Part shown: piece after piece, positions 1 through 8,074 of the stretch
How the letters are laid out: each line of letters begins with the position of its first letter
How positions within the stretch are numbered: position 1 is the stretch's first letter
Assembly: GCF_001636345.1 (NCBI RefSeq)
Contig: NZ_KV440945.1
Span: 739,340 to 803,339 of the forward strand
Direction of reading: 5' to 3'
DNA length: 64,000 nt
Source: Cytobacillus gottheilii
GTDB lineage: Bacteria; Bacillota; Bacilli; Bacillales; Cytobacillaceae
The notes under the pieces: model-generated
Database searches by the model: none
What the model was told of the DNA's origin: nothing
What the model saw: the letters and a program-made list of their open reading frames with translations, nothing else
Made by a program: the position numbers and the translations under genes

Positions 1-609
1 AATTCTTTTGATGTAGTAGCAGAAGGAGATGACGGCAGCGAGGCAATGGATCTTGTTGAGAAGTATCGCCCGGATGTAGTCATTATGGATATTAATATGC
101 CAAATACAAATGGGGTAGAAGCAACTCGTTTGCTGACTGAAAAATATCCAGAATCAAAAGTGATCATCTTATCGATTCACGATGATGAAAACTATGTAAC
201 ACACGCATTAAAAACAGGTGCAAGCGGCTATTTGCTAAAAGAAATGGACGCGGACGCTTTAGTAGAAGCTGTTAAGGTTGTGGCTGATGGCGGATCCTAT
301 CTGCATCCAAAAGTAACGCATAACCTTGTTAATGAATACCGCCGTTTGGCTTCTGAAGGGACAAACAATCGCAGTACGTATGTTCAAGTGGAAATTCGCA
401 GACCACTTCATTTGCTGACGCGCCGTGAATGCGAAGTCCTTCAGCTGTTGGCTGACGGAAAAAGCAACCGCGGAATTGGCGAAGCTTTATACATTAGCGA
501 AAAAACTGTTAAAAACCATGTGAGTAATATTCTGCAAAAAATGAATGTAAATGACCGTACACAAGCTGTTGTTGTTGCGATTAAAAACGGCTGGGTTGAG
601 GTTCGATAA
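1..609 (+). CDS. degU: Two-component response regulator DegU, 5' end missing
   Basis: DNA-binding response regulator of the DegS-DegU system, which controls degradative enzymes, competence and motility in Bacillus. The reading frame is open from the first base, so about the first 27 codons lie outside the window; the first internal ATG at 46 is not the start. The receiver domain keeps the phospho-acceptor Asp in VIMDINMP and the conserved Lys in [10 protein letters not shown]. The C-terminal 65 residues form a LuxR/NarL-type helix-turn-helix ([24 protein letters not shown]). The sequence matches B. subtilis DegU almost throughout as I remember it. A strong terminator follows directly. Confidence 0.97.
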   Translation, partial: NSFDVVAEGDDGSEAMDLVEKYRPDVVIMDINMPNTNGVEATRLLTEKYPESKVIILSIHDDENYVTHALKTGASGYLLKEMDADALVEAVKVVADGGSYLHPKVTHNLVNEYRRLASEGTNNRSTYVQVEIRRPLHLLTRRECEVLQLLADGKSNRGIGEALYISEKTVKNHVSNILQKMNVNDRTQAVVVAIKNGWVEVR

Positions 610-618
610 AAAAATCTG

Positions 619-652
619 CACGTAAAGGGGGACGCCCTTTACGTGTTTTTTT
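619..652 (+). terminator. Rho-independent terminator of degU
   Basis: An 11-bp perfect stem (CACGTAAAGGG at 619-629 with CCCTTTACGTG at 635-645) has a 5-nt loop and is followed by a run of seven T. It lies 10 bp after the degU stop codon. Confidence 0.93.
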
Positions 653-681
653 GTGTAAATGAAATATTGGGATGTGTAGAG

Positions 682-1002
682 TTATAAAGCTTCTTTTTTA
701 TATGTGAGAGTATCCATGGTGAGAGCTGACACAATCATTTCGATCGTAGCTTTCGTGTCAGAATTGTGTTTGCGTGCTTTTTGAATCATCAACACGAGCG
801 TATCTATATCTTGAGGAGAGGAATTTTCTATAAGCCAATCTGCTAACTCGGAACCGCTGATCTGTTCCTGTAGAGCAGGAATTATGATTTTATCGTGTTT
901 TTGTAATTCATACCGTAGAATTTTGTGATTAAAAACGACTCTACTTTCAAAATCTGCTTCATAATGCTTGTGCAGAAATTGAGAGTGAAAAAAGTCTGCC
1001 AC
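682..1002 (-). CDS. Hypothetical protein, 106 aa
   Basis: I do not recognise this protein. It is soluble, charged and probably mostly helical, with no signal peptide or membrane segment. The start used is GTG at 1002; AAGGTGG lies about 11 nt upstream and AAAGG lies closer, so initiation is plausible but not ideal. It sits alone, convergent with degU and divergent from degV. In B. subtilis I do not remember a gene at this position, so it may be lineage specific. Coding status rests on ORF length and an upstream Shine-Dalgarno-like sequence only. Confidence 0.5.
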   Translation of the reverse strand: MADFFHSQFLHKHYEADFESRVVFNHKILRYELQKHDKIIIPALQEQISGSELADWLIENSSPQDIDTLVLMIQKARKHNSDTKATIEMIVSALTMDTLTYKKEAL

Positions 1003-1260
1003 CTGCCTTTAGACCACCTTTCTTATAAAATATGTCAATTAACAAATATAGAGTTTAACACATTTGTTAGAAATTAGAAGATGTTCACAGATTCACGTAA
1101 TTTTAAAATTTTTCTATATATATTGGCTATTCTATTTAAGACCTGATCTTTATTAAATATTTTCAAAGGGATCTGTAAGAATCTGCTTGTAAGTAATGCA
1201 ATTTTCCATTCATTCATATAAAATAATAGAAGAACATATAGTAGAGAAAAAAGGATAAGG

Positions 1261-2115
1261 ATGGTAGCTCTATTTATGAAAACAGCTGTTGTTACAGATA
1301 GTACGGCATACATACCTCTAGAAATACGGGAAAAATTGAACATACATATGATTCCTCTAAGTGTGATTTTCGGCAACGAAACGTATCAGGAGGAAGTAGA
1401 AATTACTGCAGATAGCTTCTACGAAGAAGTTAAAACGAAAGAATTGCCAACCACATCACAGCCCCCAGTTGGTCAGTTTATGGAGCTGTTCGAAAAGCTA
1501 TCAAAAGAATACGATGAAGTTATTTCAATTCACCTTTCAAGCGGCATAAGCGGCACATTCCAAGGAGCCGTGTCCGCTGGAAGTCTGGTAGAAGATATTA
1601 AAGTATTTCCGTTTGATTCAGAAATCAGCTGCATGGTTCAAGGCTTTTATGTCTTAGAAGCGGCAGAAATGGCAGCTGCAGGCAAAAATGCGGCAGAAAT
1701 CATGGAACGCCTCGAAGAAATGCGCAAAACCCTAAAGGCCTATTTCATGGTAGATGACCTTTCCCACCTGCAGCGCGGCGGTCGCCTATCAAGTGCCCAG
1801 GCACTCATCGGCAGCCTACTTCAAGTAAAGCCACTATTGCATTTTGAAAACAAACTAATTGTGCCATTTGAAAAAATCCGCACAAGAAAAAAAGCAATGA
1901 AACGCATTGTTGAATTGCTCGGCGAAGCAGTCAAAGGCGGAGAACCGCACCGCGCAGTTATTATCCATGCAAATCGTGAGCAGGAAGCGATTGAGTGGAA
2001 AGCAGAGCTTGAAGAACAATACCCGCATGTTGAATTCGTAATCAGTTACTTTGGACCGGTTATTGGCACTCATCTTGGCGAAGGATCAATGGGACTTGGC
2101 TGGGTGAAGAAATAG
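1261..2115 (+). CDS. degV: DegV family fatty-acid-binding protein
   Basis: DegV/FakB-family protein, which binds a fatty acid and, in characterised members, presents it to a fatty acid kinase. Family signatures are visible: the N-terminal TDSTAYIP, the SSGISGTFQ motif near residue 95, and LQRGGRLSSAQALIG near 165 followed by VKPLL. Its 284 aa is normal for the family. ATG 1261 has AAGGA five bases upstream; the family usually begins near ATG 1276 (MKTAVVTDS), but that codon has no well-spaced ribosome binding site, so 1261 is preferred. The position between degU and comFA is the conserved Bacillus one (yviA). Confidence 0.93.
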   Translation: MVALFMKTAVVTDSTAYIPLEIREKLNIHMIPLSVIFGNETYQEEVEITADSFYEEVKTKELPTTSQPPVGQFMELFEKLSKEYDEVISIHLSSGISGTFQGAVSAGSLVEDIKVFPFDSEISCMVQGFYVLEAAEMAAAGKNAAEIMERLEEMRKTLKAYFMVDDLSHLQRGGRLSSAQALIGSLLQVKPLLHFENKLIVPFEKIRTRKKAMKRIVELLGEAVKGGEPHRAVIIHANREQEAIEWKAELEEQYPHVEFVISYFGPVIGTHLGEGSMGLGWVKK

Positions 2116-2126
2116 AAGTTGAGAAA

Positions 2127-2162
2127 GCACCATTTCCGCTGGGCGGGGGTGGTGTTTTTTTG
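2127..2162 (+). terminator. Rho-independent terminator of degV
   Basis: A stem of GCACCATTTCCG with CGGGGGTGGTG (including G-T pairs) and a short loop is followed by a long T run. It lies 11 bp after the degV stop. Confidence 0.85.
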
Positions 2163-2203
2163 TTGTTTTTGGGCTGGCGGTAAATTCTTGTGGTTGGCAG
2201 TGA

Positions 2204-2326
2204 CGAATCAGAGGTTTGGCGAATAAAAGTATGTTTAAAGCGAATATATGAATTTAAAGGCGAATAAAATTTTTTCACGGCGAATAAACCAAATGAACAG
2301 CGAATAAATCCCCTGGACGGCGAATA
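2204..2326 (+). repeat. Phased GCGAATAAA short repeats, about 20-bp period
   Basis: The core (G)GCGAAT(AAA) recurs with its CGAAT starting at 2220, 2241, 2261, 2281, 2301 and 2321, with a weaker CGAAT at 2204. Spacing is therefore 21, 20, 20, 20 and 20 bp, while the sequence between cores is not conserved. The array fills the space between the degV terminator and the comFA promoter. Confidence 0.8.
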
Positions 2327-2351
2327 CGACCCATATTCCACCTCTTAAAAA

Positions 2352-2380
2352 CTGACCCCCACCCAAATTCATGTTAAAAT
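2352..2380 (+). promoter_or_regulatory. Possible SigA promoter of comFA
   Basis: CTGACC at 2352-2357 and TAAAAT at 2375-2380 are separated by exactly 17 bp, just upstream of the comFA ribosome binding site. The -35 is imperfect. I could not find a clear ComK box (paired AAAA-N5-TTTT) here. Confidence 0.4.
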
Positions 2381-2406
2381 AACCATAAAAAGAGAGGTGG
2401 TCCCAT

Positions 2407-3918
2407 TTGCGCTTTATCCTGCAGGAAAACAAACTAAAGCTTGCAGCCCCCACAGACCCAGACAACAAACCTATCACAGCCCTCACCCAAATCCCGCACC
2501 CAGAAACAAACCCCAATTACTCTTTCAGCCAAGACCTTCAACACTTTCTCCAAGGCCGTATGCTCCTTCACGACGAACTCCCTTTTCCAAAAGAACAACT
2601 CCAAGAGCACTATGAAAATGGCTATATCCACTATCATAAAGGAATCAGCATCGAGAAAAGCAAACCCATATGCACACGCTGCGGAAACAGCAGCAGGCAT
2701 CAATTTGCAGCGTTTCCTTGTGCTCGCTGCGGCGAAAAAGAATGTTTATATTGCCGGCAATGCATCATTATGGGCAGAGTCAGCAGCTGCACACCCCTTT
2801 TAACATGGACAGGTCCTGAAGTTCAAACAAAAGAATCAGTGCCACTGAAATGGGAAGGAACCCTTTCGCAAGGACAGGCGCATGCTTCAAAAAAAGTCAC
2901 CGAGGCAATCAAAGCGAACGGGGAGCTGCTCGTTTGGGCGGTATGCGGAGCTGGGAAAACGGAAGTGCTTTTTGCTGGCATCGAGGCGGCACTAGCACAA
3001 GGAAAACGTGTTTGTATCGCAACGCCGCGTACAGATGTTGTCCTCGAGCTCAGCCCGCGTCTCCAAGCTGTTTTCCCTGATATCAAAGTGGCGGCTCTTT
3101 ATGGAGGGAGCGAAGACCGCAATGAAAACAGTGTATTAACGATCTCAACCACACACCAATTATTCCGCTTCCATGACGCGTTTGACACGATCATCATCGA
3201 TGAAGTCGATGCCTTTCCATTTTCTGCTGACGCATCCTTACAGCGTGCTGCTCAAAAGGCGCGCAAAAACGTTTCGTCCCTCATCTACCTATCAGCAACC
3301 CCAAACGAAAAATGGCAAAATGAATGCAAGCGAGGAACCCGCCCTTTCGTAACAATCCCGGGCCGCTACCATCGTCATCCACTGCCCGTGCCTGAACTGA
3401 AGTGGTGCGGCAATTGGGAGAAAACCTTAAAACGCGGAAAGCTTCCCCGAAATGTAGAAGCATGGATTACAAAAAGACTTACAGATCAAACACCTGCTCT
3501 CCTTTTTCTGCCTAAAATTGAATTAATGGAAACACTGCTTCCTTACATGAAAACCTTTGATGAACGTATTGAAGGTGTCCATGCGGAAGATCCGCAAAGA
3601 AAAGAAAAAGTACAGCGGATGCGGAGCAAGGTAACACCGCTGCTTGTGACAACAACGATTTTAGAAAGAGGAGTCACTTTTCCTGGTGTTGATGTTGCAG
3701 TGCTTGGCGCAGAGGATCGCATTTTTACTGAAAGTGCTCTAGTGCAGATTGCTGGCAGGGCAGGCAGAAGTGCGAGCCAGCCGAACGGAAATATTACTTT
3801 TTTTCATTATGGAAAAACAAACGCGATGAACAAGGCAACCAGGCAAATCACCAATATGAATAAAGAAGCGTTTGAGAAAGGGCTGATTGATTATGTTTTG
3901 CCTGGGATGCGGAACTGA
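2407..3918 (+). CDS. comFA: Competence DNA-uptake ATPase ComFA
   Basis: Membrane-associated superfamily-2 helicase-like ATPase that drives import of transforming single-stranded DNA. A four-cysteine zinc module near residues 88-122 (CTRC, CARC, CLYC, CRQC) is followed by Walker A GAGKTE near 184, the DEAD-like box DEVDAFPF near 265, SATP near 298 and the helicase motif VI QIAGRAGR near 455. It is 503 aa, somewhat longer than B. subtilis ComFA. The start is TTG 2407, served by AGAGGTGG six bases upstream. comFB is absent: the next gene, comFC, overlaps its 3' end. Confidence 0.95.
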   Translation: MRFILQENKLKLAAPTDPDNKPITALTQIPHPETNPNYSFSQDLQHFLQGRMLLHDELPFPKEQLQEHYENGYIHYHKGISIEKSKPICTRCGNSSRHQFAAFPCARCGEKECLYCRQCIIMGRVSSCTPLLTWTGPEVQTKESVPLKWEGTLSQGQAHASKKVTEAIKANGELLVWAVCGAGKTEVLFAGIEAALAQGKRVCIATPRTDVVLELSPRLQAVFPDIKVAALYGGSEDRNENSVLTISTTHQLFRFHDAFDTIIIDEVDAFPFSADASLQRAAQKARKNVSSLIYLSATPNEKWQNECKRGTRPFVTIPGRYHRHPLPVPELKWCGNWEKTLKRGKLPRNVEAWITKRLTDQTPALLFLPKIELMETLLPYMKTFDERIEGVHAEDPQRKEKVQRMRSKVTPLLVTTTILERGVTFPGVDVAVLGAEDRIFTESALVQIAGRAGRSASQPNGNITFFHYGKTNAMNKATRQITNMNKEAFEKGLIDYVLPGMRN

Positions 3919-4588
3919 ATTAAAGAAAGTGGTGAGCTGGCACAGTTTGTTTGCAAAGGAGGAAGGTCCTTTGTTATGCCAGGAGTGTTTAGAAAAATTA
4001 GAACTTATCAGTGGCGAGGTTTGCCGACTCTGCTCGAGACCGCTCGGGCAAAACCCATACCAGCAGGATGGAATGTGTCTGGATTGTCTGCGATGGGAGG
4101 AAAACGAAGCTTGGTCCGGTGTTTTGGATCGTAATATTTCGGTGCTGATGTATAATGATTATTGTAAGGAACTGATCGCACTTTTTAAATATAGAGGTGA
4201 TTATGCTGTGGCAGCAGCGTTTGCAAGCTTGCTGAAACACCAGCTTGGAACCCTAACATACGACCTTATTGTACCTGTCCCGCTTAGTCCGGAGCGCCTT
4301 TATGAGCGGGGATTTAATCAATCCGAAGCGCTCATTCTTTCATTAGGAAAAGAACCCGCCCACCTCCTCGCCAGAAAACACTCTGAAAAACAGTCAAAAA
4401 AATCCCGACATGACCGCATTCATTTACCGCAGGTTTTTCAGATAACTCAACAGACAAATTTATCCGGTAAACAAATTGTCTTAATTGACGATATATATAC
4501 AACAGGATCTACATTGCGGCATGCAGCTATTCTTTTAAAGGAAGCTGGTGCGAAGACGGTAATTTCACTGACCGTCGCGCGCGGGTAG
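3893..4588 (+). CDS. comFC: ComFC competence phosphoribosyltransferase-like protein
   Basis: ComF/GntX-family protein with an N-terminal zinc ribbon (CLGCGTE, CQEC, CRLC, CLDC) and a C-terminal type I phosphoribosyltransferase domain showing the PRPP loop VLIDDIYTTGST near residue 190. It is needed for efficient DNA uptake in Bacillus. The gene overlaps comFA by about 26 nt, so the two are translationally coupled. ATG 3893 is chosen; an in-frame TTG at 3887 is also possible because AAAGGG lies four bases before it. Confidence 0.93.
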   Translation: MFCLGCGTELKKVVSWHSLFAKEEGPLLCQECLEKLELISGEVCRLCSRPLGQNPYQQDGMCLDCLRWEENEAWSGVLDRNISVLMYNDYCKELIALFKYRGDYAVAAAFASLLKHQLGTLTYDLIVPVPLSPERLYERGFNQSEALILSLGKEPAHLLARKHSEKQSKKSRHDRIHLPQVFQITQQTNLSGKQIVLIDDIYTTGSTLRHAAILLKEAGAKTVISLTVARG

Positions 4589-4635
4589 AGTCCATAACTG
4601 ATCTAGTGGAGATAAGAAAATTAGAGGTGGAAACA

Positions 4636-5052
4636 ATGGCTGAACTATCAAATTGCCCTAAATGTGATGCACTTTTTGTTATGAATCAATTCCGAAATAT
4701 TTGTCAAAAATGCTATAACGAAGAAGAAAAAGCATATGAAACGGTTTACCAATACATTCGCAAACGTGAAAATCGCACAGCCATGATGAACCAAGTTGTC
4801 GAAGCAACTGGTGTTGAGGAAACACTGATCCTCAAATTTATTAAAACTGGGCGTCTGAAACTGGCACAGTTCCCGAACCTTGGCTACCCTTGTGAAAAAT
4901 GCGGGACATCCATCCGCGAAGGGAAAATTTGCGCAACCTGTGCAGTCTCCCTGCGCAAAGAACTGCAAAATCACGCAACCGAAGAAGAACGCAAAAAAGA
5001 CATCGAAAAACGCGACAAACAAGGCGCCTATTTTGTCTTTGATGACAAATAG
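4636..5052 (+). CDS. yvyF: YvyF-type flagellar operon protein
   Basis: Small protein of the flagellar-operon family (TIGR03826 type) found between comF and flgM in bacilli; its biochemical role is not established. Two zinc-ribbon-like cysteine pairs are visible, CPKC/CQKC at the N terminus and CEKC/CATC near residue 88, flanking a helix-turn-helix-like stretch and followed by a charged helix. The start is ATG 4636, seven bases after GAGGTGG; an upstream in-frame GTG at 4606 has no suitable site. An 11-bp terminator-like hairpin follows the gene. Confidence 0.88.
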   Translation: MAELSNCPKCDALFVMNQFRNICQKCYNEEEKAYETVYQYIRKRENRTAMMNQVVEATGVEETLILKFIKTGRLKLAQFPNLGYPCEKCGTSIREGKICATCAVSLRKELQNHATEEERKKDIEKRDKQGAYFVFDDK

Positions 5053-5067
5053 AAATAACAACAAGTT

Positions 5068-5112
5068 AAAAGCAAGTAGGGAAAAAGTCATATATTTCTT
5101 ACTTGCTTTTCT
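5068..5112 (+). terminator. Terminator-like hairpin after yvyF
   Basis: AAAAGCAAGTA (5068-5078) pairs perfectly with TACTTGCTTTT (5100-5110) across a 21-nt loop. The T-rich end suits termination of comFA-comFC-yvyF transcription before the separate flgM promoter. Confidence 0.7.
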
Positions 5113-5140
5113 ATTGAAAAATAATTTGTTCTTTTGCTTT

Positions 5141-5269
5141 GTTGTTTGGAGCGGAAGGGTACGAGACTCCTGCGGGAGAAGTGAGAAGGATGAGATTACG
5201 CAGGCGCAAGGCGCCGAGGAAGCTCAGCTCTCACCCGCGGAAAGCGAGTACCCTGCAGCGGAAAACAAC
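5141..5269. repeat. Long GC-rich Bacillaceae intergenic repeat, copy A
   Basis: This block of about 130 bp contains CGAGACTCCTGCGGGAGAA, GCGCCGAGGAAGCTCAGCTC and ACCCGCGGAAAGCGAGTACC. A second copy lies at 35656-35780. The two ends are partly complementary, so it could fold as one long hairpin. Sequences of this type recur across Bacillus genomes (from memory); ORFs crossing it are fortuitous. Confidence 0.85.
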
Positions 5270-5334
5270 ACGCAGAAACTTAATAAAATCAGCATGCATA
5301 GATAAGTAAATTTTACTAAATGCTAAGAAATATT

Positions 5335-5360
5335 TAAAAATCTGCGTTTTTCACCGATAA
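5335..5360 (+). promoter_or_regulatory. SigD promoter of the flgM operon
   Basis: TAAA at 5335-5338, a 14-bp spacer and ACCGATAA at 5353-5360 resemble the flagellar SigD consensus TAAA-N15-GCCGATAT. It lies 48 bp upstream of flgM, where B. subtilis also has a SigD promoter. Confidence 0.75.
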
Positions 5361-5407
5361 TAGAAGTAAGAATCATTTTGCACGGAAACGAAAGTGAGTG
5401 ATAAGCA

Positions 5408-5674
5408 ATGAAAATCAATAATATTGGAACTTCAGGAATGAATCCTTATAAACGCCAGATGAACAAAATTGATCAAACGAGCAAAAGTGCGGCATCTGCG
5501 TCTGATAAAATTGAAATCTCTTCTGCAGCAAAAGAAATGCAGCAGGCGTCTTCAACAACACAGGCCCGCCAAGCGAAGATTGACGATTTGAAAGTTCAAA
5601 TCGAAAACGGCAACTACAAGCCAAATCCAAAAGATATTGCGAAAAGCATCGTCAGCTATTACACAAAACATTAA
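5408..5674 (+). CDS. flgM: Anti-sigma-D factor FlgM
   Basis: Binds SigD and holds it inactive until the hook-basal body is complete. The 88-residue protein has the family layout: a disordered N terminus beginning MKINNIG, a Ser/Ala-rich linker (SAASASDKIEISSAAKEM) and a C-terminal sigma-binding helical region ending in DIAKSIVSYYTKH. It is the first gene of a tight flgM-flgN-flgK-flgL cluster behind a SigD promoter, which forms the usual autoregulatory loop. Confidence 0.95.
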   Translation: MKINNIGTSGMNPYKRQMNKIDQTSKSAASASDKIEISSAAKEMQQASSTTQARQAKIDDLKVQIENGNYKPNPKDIAKSIVSYYTKH

Positions 5675-5686
5675 GGAGGGAAGCGC

Positions 5687-6163
5687 ATGTCTGCCACTGC
5701 TCTTATAACAGCAATGGAAAATCTTCTGAAGCTGCACAAAAGTCTTAATGAGCTTGCAATTAAAAAGACTGACATTATTAAGGCTGGCGACATGCCTGCC
5801 CTTGATCAAATGCTGAAGGACGAGCAGTCCCATGTTGCCGCGATTGAAAAGATGGAACAGCTGCGGCAAGCTACCTGCAGTAAGGTTGTTCAGCAGGAAA
5901 AACCAACGCTTGAAGATTGTCTTCCTTTCTTAGAGGAAGATATCAAAAATAAAGCCTTAACCTTGAAGGACAGTCTGGTAAAAGAAGTGGAAGCACTGCA
6001 GGAGCGCAATCAGCTTAATCAGCAGCTCATTTACCAATCACTGCAATTCGTCAATATGTCTATGAGTCTTCTGCAGCCGCAATCGGTGCAGAACTTTAAT
6101 TATACAAATCCAAAGAGTAACCAGTCTAAACCGCAAAAGGGCATGTTCAATTCACGTGCGTAG
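5687..6163 (+). CDS. flgN: Flagellar export chaperone FlgN
   Basis: FlgN-type cytoplasmic chaperone for the hook-filament junction proteins FlgK and FlgL, encoded just downstream. It is 158 aa and mostly alpha-helical with coiled-coil character through residues 1-130, then a Gln/Asn/Lys-rich disordered tail. AAGGAGG precedes ATG 5687. The order and spacing (12 bp after flgM, 24 bp before flgK) match the yvyG position of B. subtilis. Confidence 0.93.
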   Translation: MSATALITAMENLLKLHKSLNELAIKKTDIIKAGDMPALDQMLKDEQSHVAAIEKMEQLRQATCSKVVQQEKPTLEDCLPFLEEDIKNKALTLKDSLVKEVEALQERNQLNQQLIYQSLQFVNMSMSLLQPQSVQNFNYTNPKSNQSKPQKGMFNSRA

Positions 6164-6187
6164 CCATACAGCGATCGGAGGATAACG

Positions 6188-8062
6188 ATGAGATCATCAT
6201 TTATGGGGTTAGAAACAGCACGCCGCGCGCTTTTCACGCAGCAGGGTGCTTTATATACAACTGCACATAATATTTCAAATGCAAATACACCAGGCTACTC
6301 CCGTCAGCGTGTTAACTTCAATCAGACGGAAGCCTACCCATCCATCGGCATGAACAGTCCGCTTCTGCCTGGCCAAATGGGAACAGGTGTTGAAGCAGGG
6401 TCTGTTCAGCGCATTCGCGAAGGATTCCTAGATTCGCAGTTTCGTAATGAAAACAATAAATTCGGTTACTGGAGCTCCCGCAGTGAGGCTTTAACACGAA
6501 TGGAAGACGTGATGAACGAGCCTTCCGAGGATGGACTGGCTCAAACGCTTGATCGCTTCTGGAACTCTCTGCAGGACCTTTCCGTTCAGCCGGAAGACTC
6601 TGGAGCACGATCGGTTGTAAGACAGCGCGGAATTGCAGTGGCTGAAACGTTTAACTATCTATCAGGTCAAATTCAAGCGCAAAAAACAGACTTGGGTAAT
6701 CAAATTGATCACTCAGTGAAAGAAATTAACTCGCTTATTAGACAAATCCAAAACATCAATAATCAAATCGGCGATGTTGAACCGCACGGCTACCTGCCAA
6801 ACGACCTGTACGATGCAAGAGATGCCCTTGTTGATCAGCTGTCCGGGTTAGTGAATATTAAAGTTACTCCATCACCGAGCGGCGGCATGGCCAGCAGTAT
6901 GGCTGAAGGCAAGTATACGATTGAAATTTTAAACAGTAATGGCAAATCAGTTGGCACACTTGTAGATGGGAAAAATAATCTCATTAACGAAATGACCGTT
7001 AAAAAGGATCAAGAATCTGGAGCAGTGACTGGCTTCACAGTCGGCAACAAAGAAATAGCTGCTGCAGATTTCACTTCAAACGGACAGCTGCTATCACAGA
7101 TGCAATCATATGGATATATGGATGCAACTGGCGCTCAAGTTGGCGAATATCCGCAAATGCTTGCAAACCTTGACCTAATGGCTTTCCGTTTTGCCAATTC
7201 GTTTAATGCTGTTCACAACAGCGGCTGGAGCATCACTGAAATTCAAAATGGTGAAAAACAAGGCTTTGACTTCTTCTCTTTTGAAGGCGGCGAGCTGCGT
7301 TCACCTGAAGGTGCGGCTTCCAAGCTAAAACTCTCTGATGATATTAAAAACGAACTGAATAATATTGCCGCATCATCAAGCGGAAAAATGTTTAGCGGCG
7401 GCATTAGTGCTGGCGGAGCAAACACTGCGAGTGGCAATCCAACAGTACTAGGCGCTTTTGCTGGTGTTACTTCTACGGATACACCACCGGTAATCCATGA
7501 CCAGGTAAAAATAGAAGTTTCCTATAATGGTGGACAGTGGACATATACAGCTACTGATATGAATACCGGCAACCCAATTACTGGGCATGAAAATCAAAAT
7601 GTACCAGAGAACATGGAATTATTCGGTCTTAAATTAGATACCTCAACGATTAAAAATCTCAGCGCAGGCGACAGCTGGTCATTTGACCTTGAAGGAACAG
7701 GAGTGAATCCTTCCAATCAATCCTTTGTCGGAGACGGATCAAATGCATTAGCTCTTGCGAACGTGAAAGACAGCAACATGGAATTCAATGGCTCAACATC
7801 GAGCATTATGAGCTTCTATCAAGGAATCATCGGCCAAATGGGTGTTGATACAGAAGAAGCCAACCGCATGGTCCGTAATACAGGAAACCTAGTAGACACA
7901 GTCCAATATAATCGTTCATCTGTCAGCTCGGTTTCACTTGATGAAGAAATGACCAATATGATTCAATACCAGCACGCCTACAACGCTGCCGCACGGCAAA
8001 TGACTGCCATCGACGAAATGCTTGATACAGTAATCAACGGCATGGGCAGAGTCGGCAGATAA
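6188..8062 (+). CDS. flgK: Hook-filament junction protein FlgK (HAP1)
   Basis: Structural protein joining the hook to the flagellin filament. The N-terminal rod/hook signature is clear (TARRALFTQQGALYTTAHNI, SNANTPGYSRQRV) and the C-terminal coiled segment ends in the family pattern YQHAYNAAARQMTAIDEML. The middle of its 624 residues is the variable surface domain. At this length it is larger than the roughly 500-residue B. subtilis protein, the extra sequence lying in the variable middle. GGAGG lies shortly upstream of ATG 6188. Confidence 0.96.
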   Translation: MRSSFMGLETARRALFTQQGALYTTAHNISNANTPGYSRQRVNFNQTEAYPSIGMNSPLLPGQMGTGVEAGSVQRIREGFLDSQFRNENNKFGYWSSRSEALTRMEDVMNEPSEDGLAQTLDRFWNSLQDLSVQPEDSGARSVVRQRGIAVAETFNYLSGQIQAQKTDLGNQIDHSVKEINSLIRQIQNINNQIGDVEPHGYLPNDLYDARDALVDQLSGLVNIKVTPSPSGGMASSMAEGKYTIEILNSNGKSVGTLVDGKNNLINEMTVKKDQESGAVTGFTVGNKEIAAADFTSNGQLLSQMQSYGYMDATGAQVGEYPQMLANLDLMAFRFANSFNAVHNSGWSITEIQNGEKQGFDFFSFEGGELRSPEGAASKLKLSDDIKNELNNIAASSSGKMFSGGISAGGANTASGNPTVLGAFAGVTSTDTPPVIHDQVKIEVSYNGGQWTYTATDMNTGNPITGHENQNVPENMELFGLKLDTSTIKNLSAGDSWSFDLEGTGVNPSNQSFVGDGSNALALANVKDSNMEFNGSTSSIMSFYQGIIGQMGVDTEEANRMVRNTGNLVDTVQYNRSSVSSVSLDEEMTNMIQYQHAYNAAARQMTAIDEMLDTVINGMGRVGR

Positions 8063-8074
8063 GGAGGAAACTAA

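Noticed and set aside
46-609. ATG 46 as the start of degU
   Set aside because: The frame is open from base 1 and the residues before Met match DegU (VVAEGDDG), so the gene is simply truncated by the window.
1074-1376. Minus-strand ORF of 100 aa upstream of degV
   Set aside because: It overlaps the degV start, has no ribosome site and reads as antisense of AT-rich leader.
2340-2400. ComK box for comFA
   Set aside because: No pair of AAAA-N5-TTTT motifs with the required spacing was found.
2060-2703. Minus-strand ORFs across the GCGAAT repeats and the comFA start
   Set aside because: Low-complexity frames produced by the repeats and by antisense of comFA; no start signals.
4880-5305. 141-aa ORF crossing the yvyF end and the GC-rich repeat
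   Set aside because: Most of it is antiphase with yvyF and the rest is non-coding repeat.
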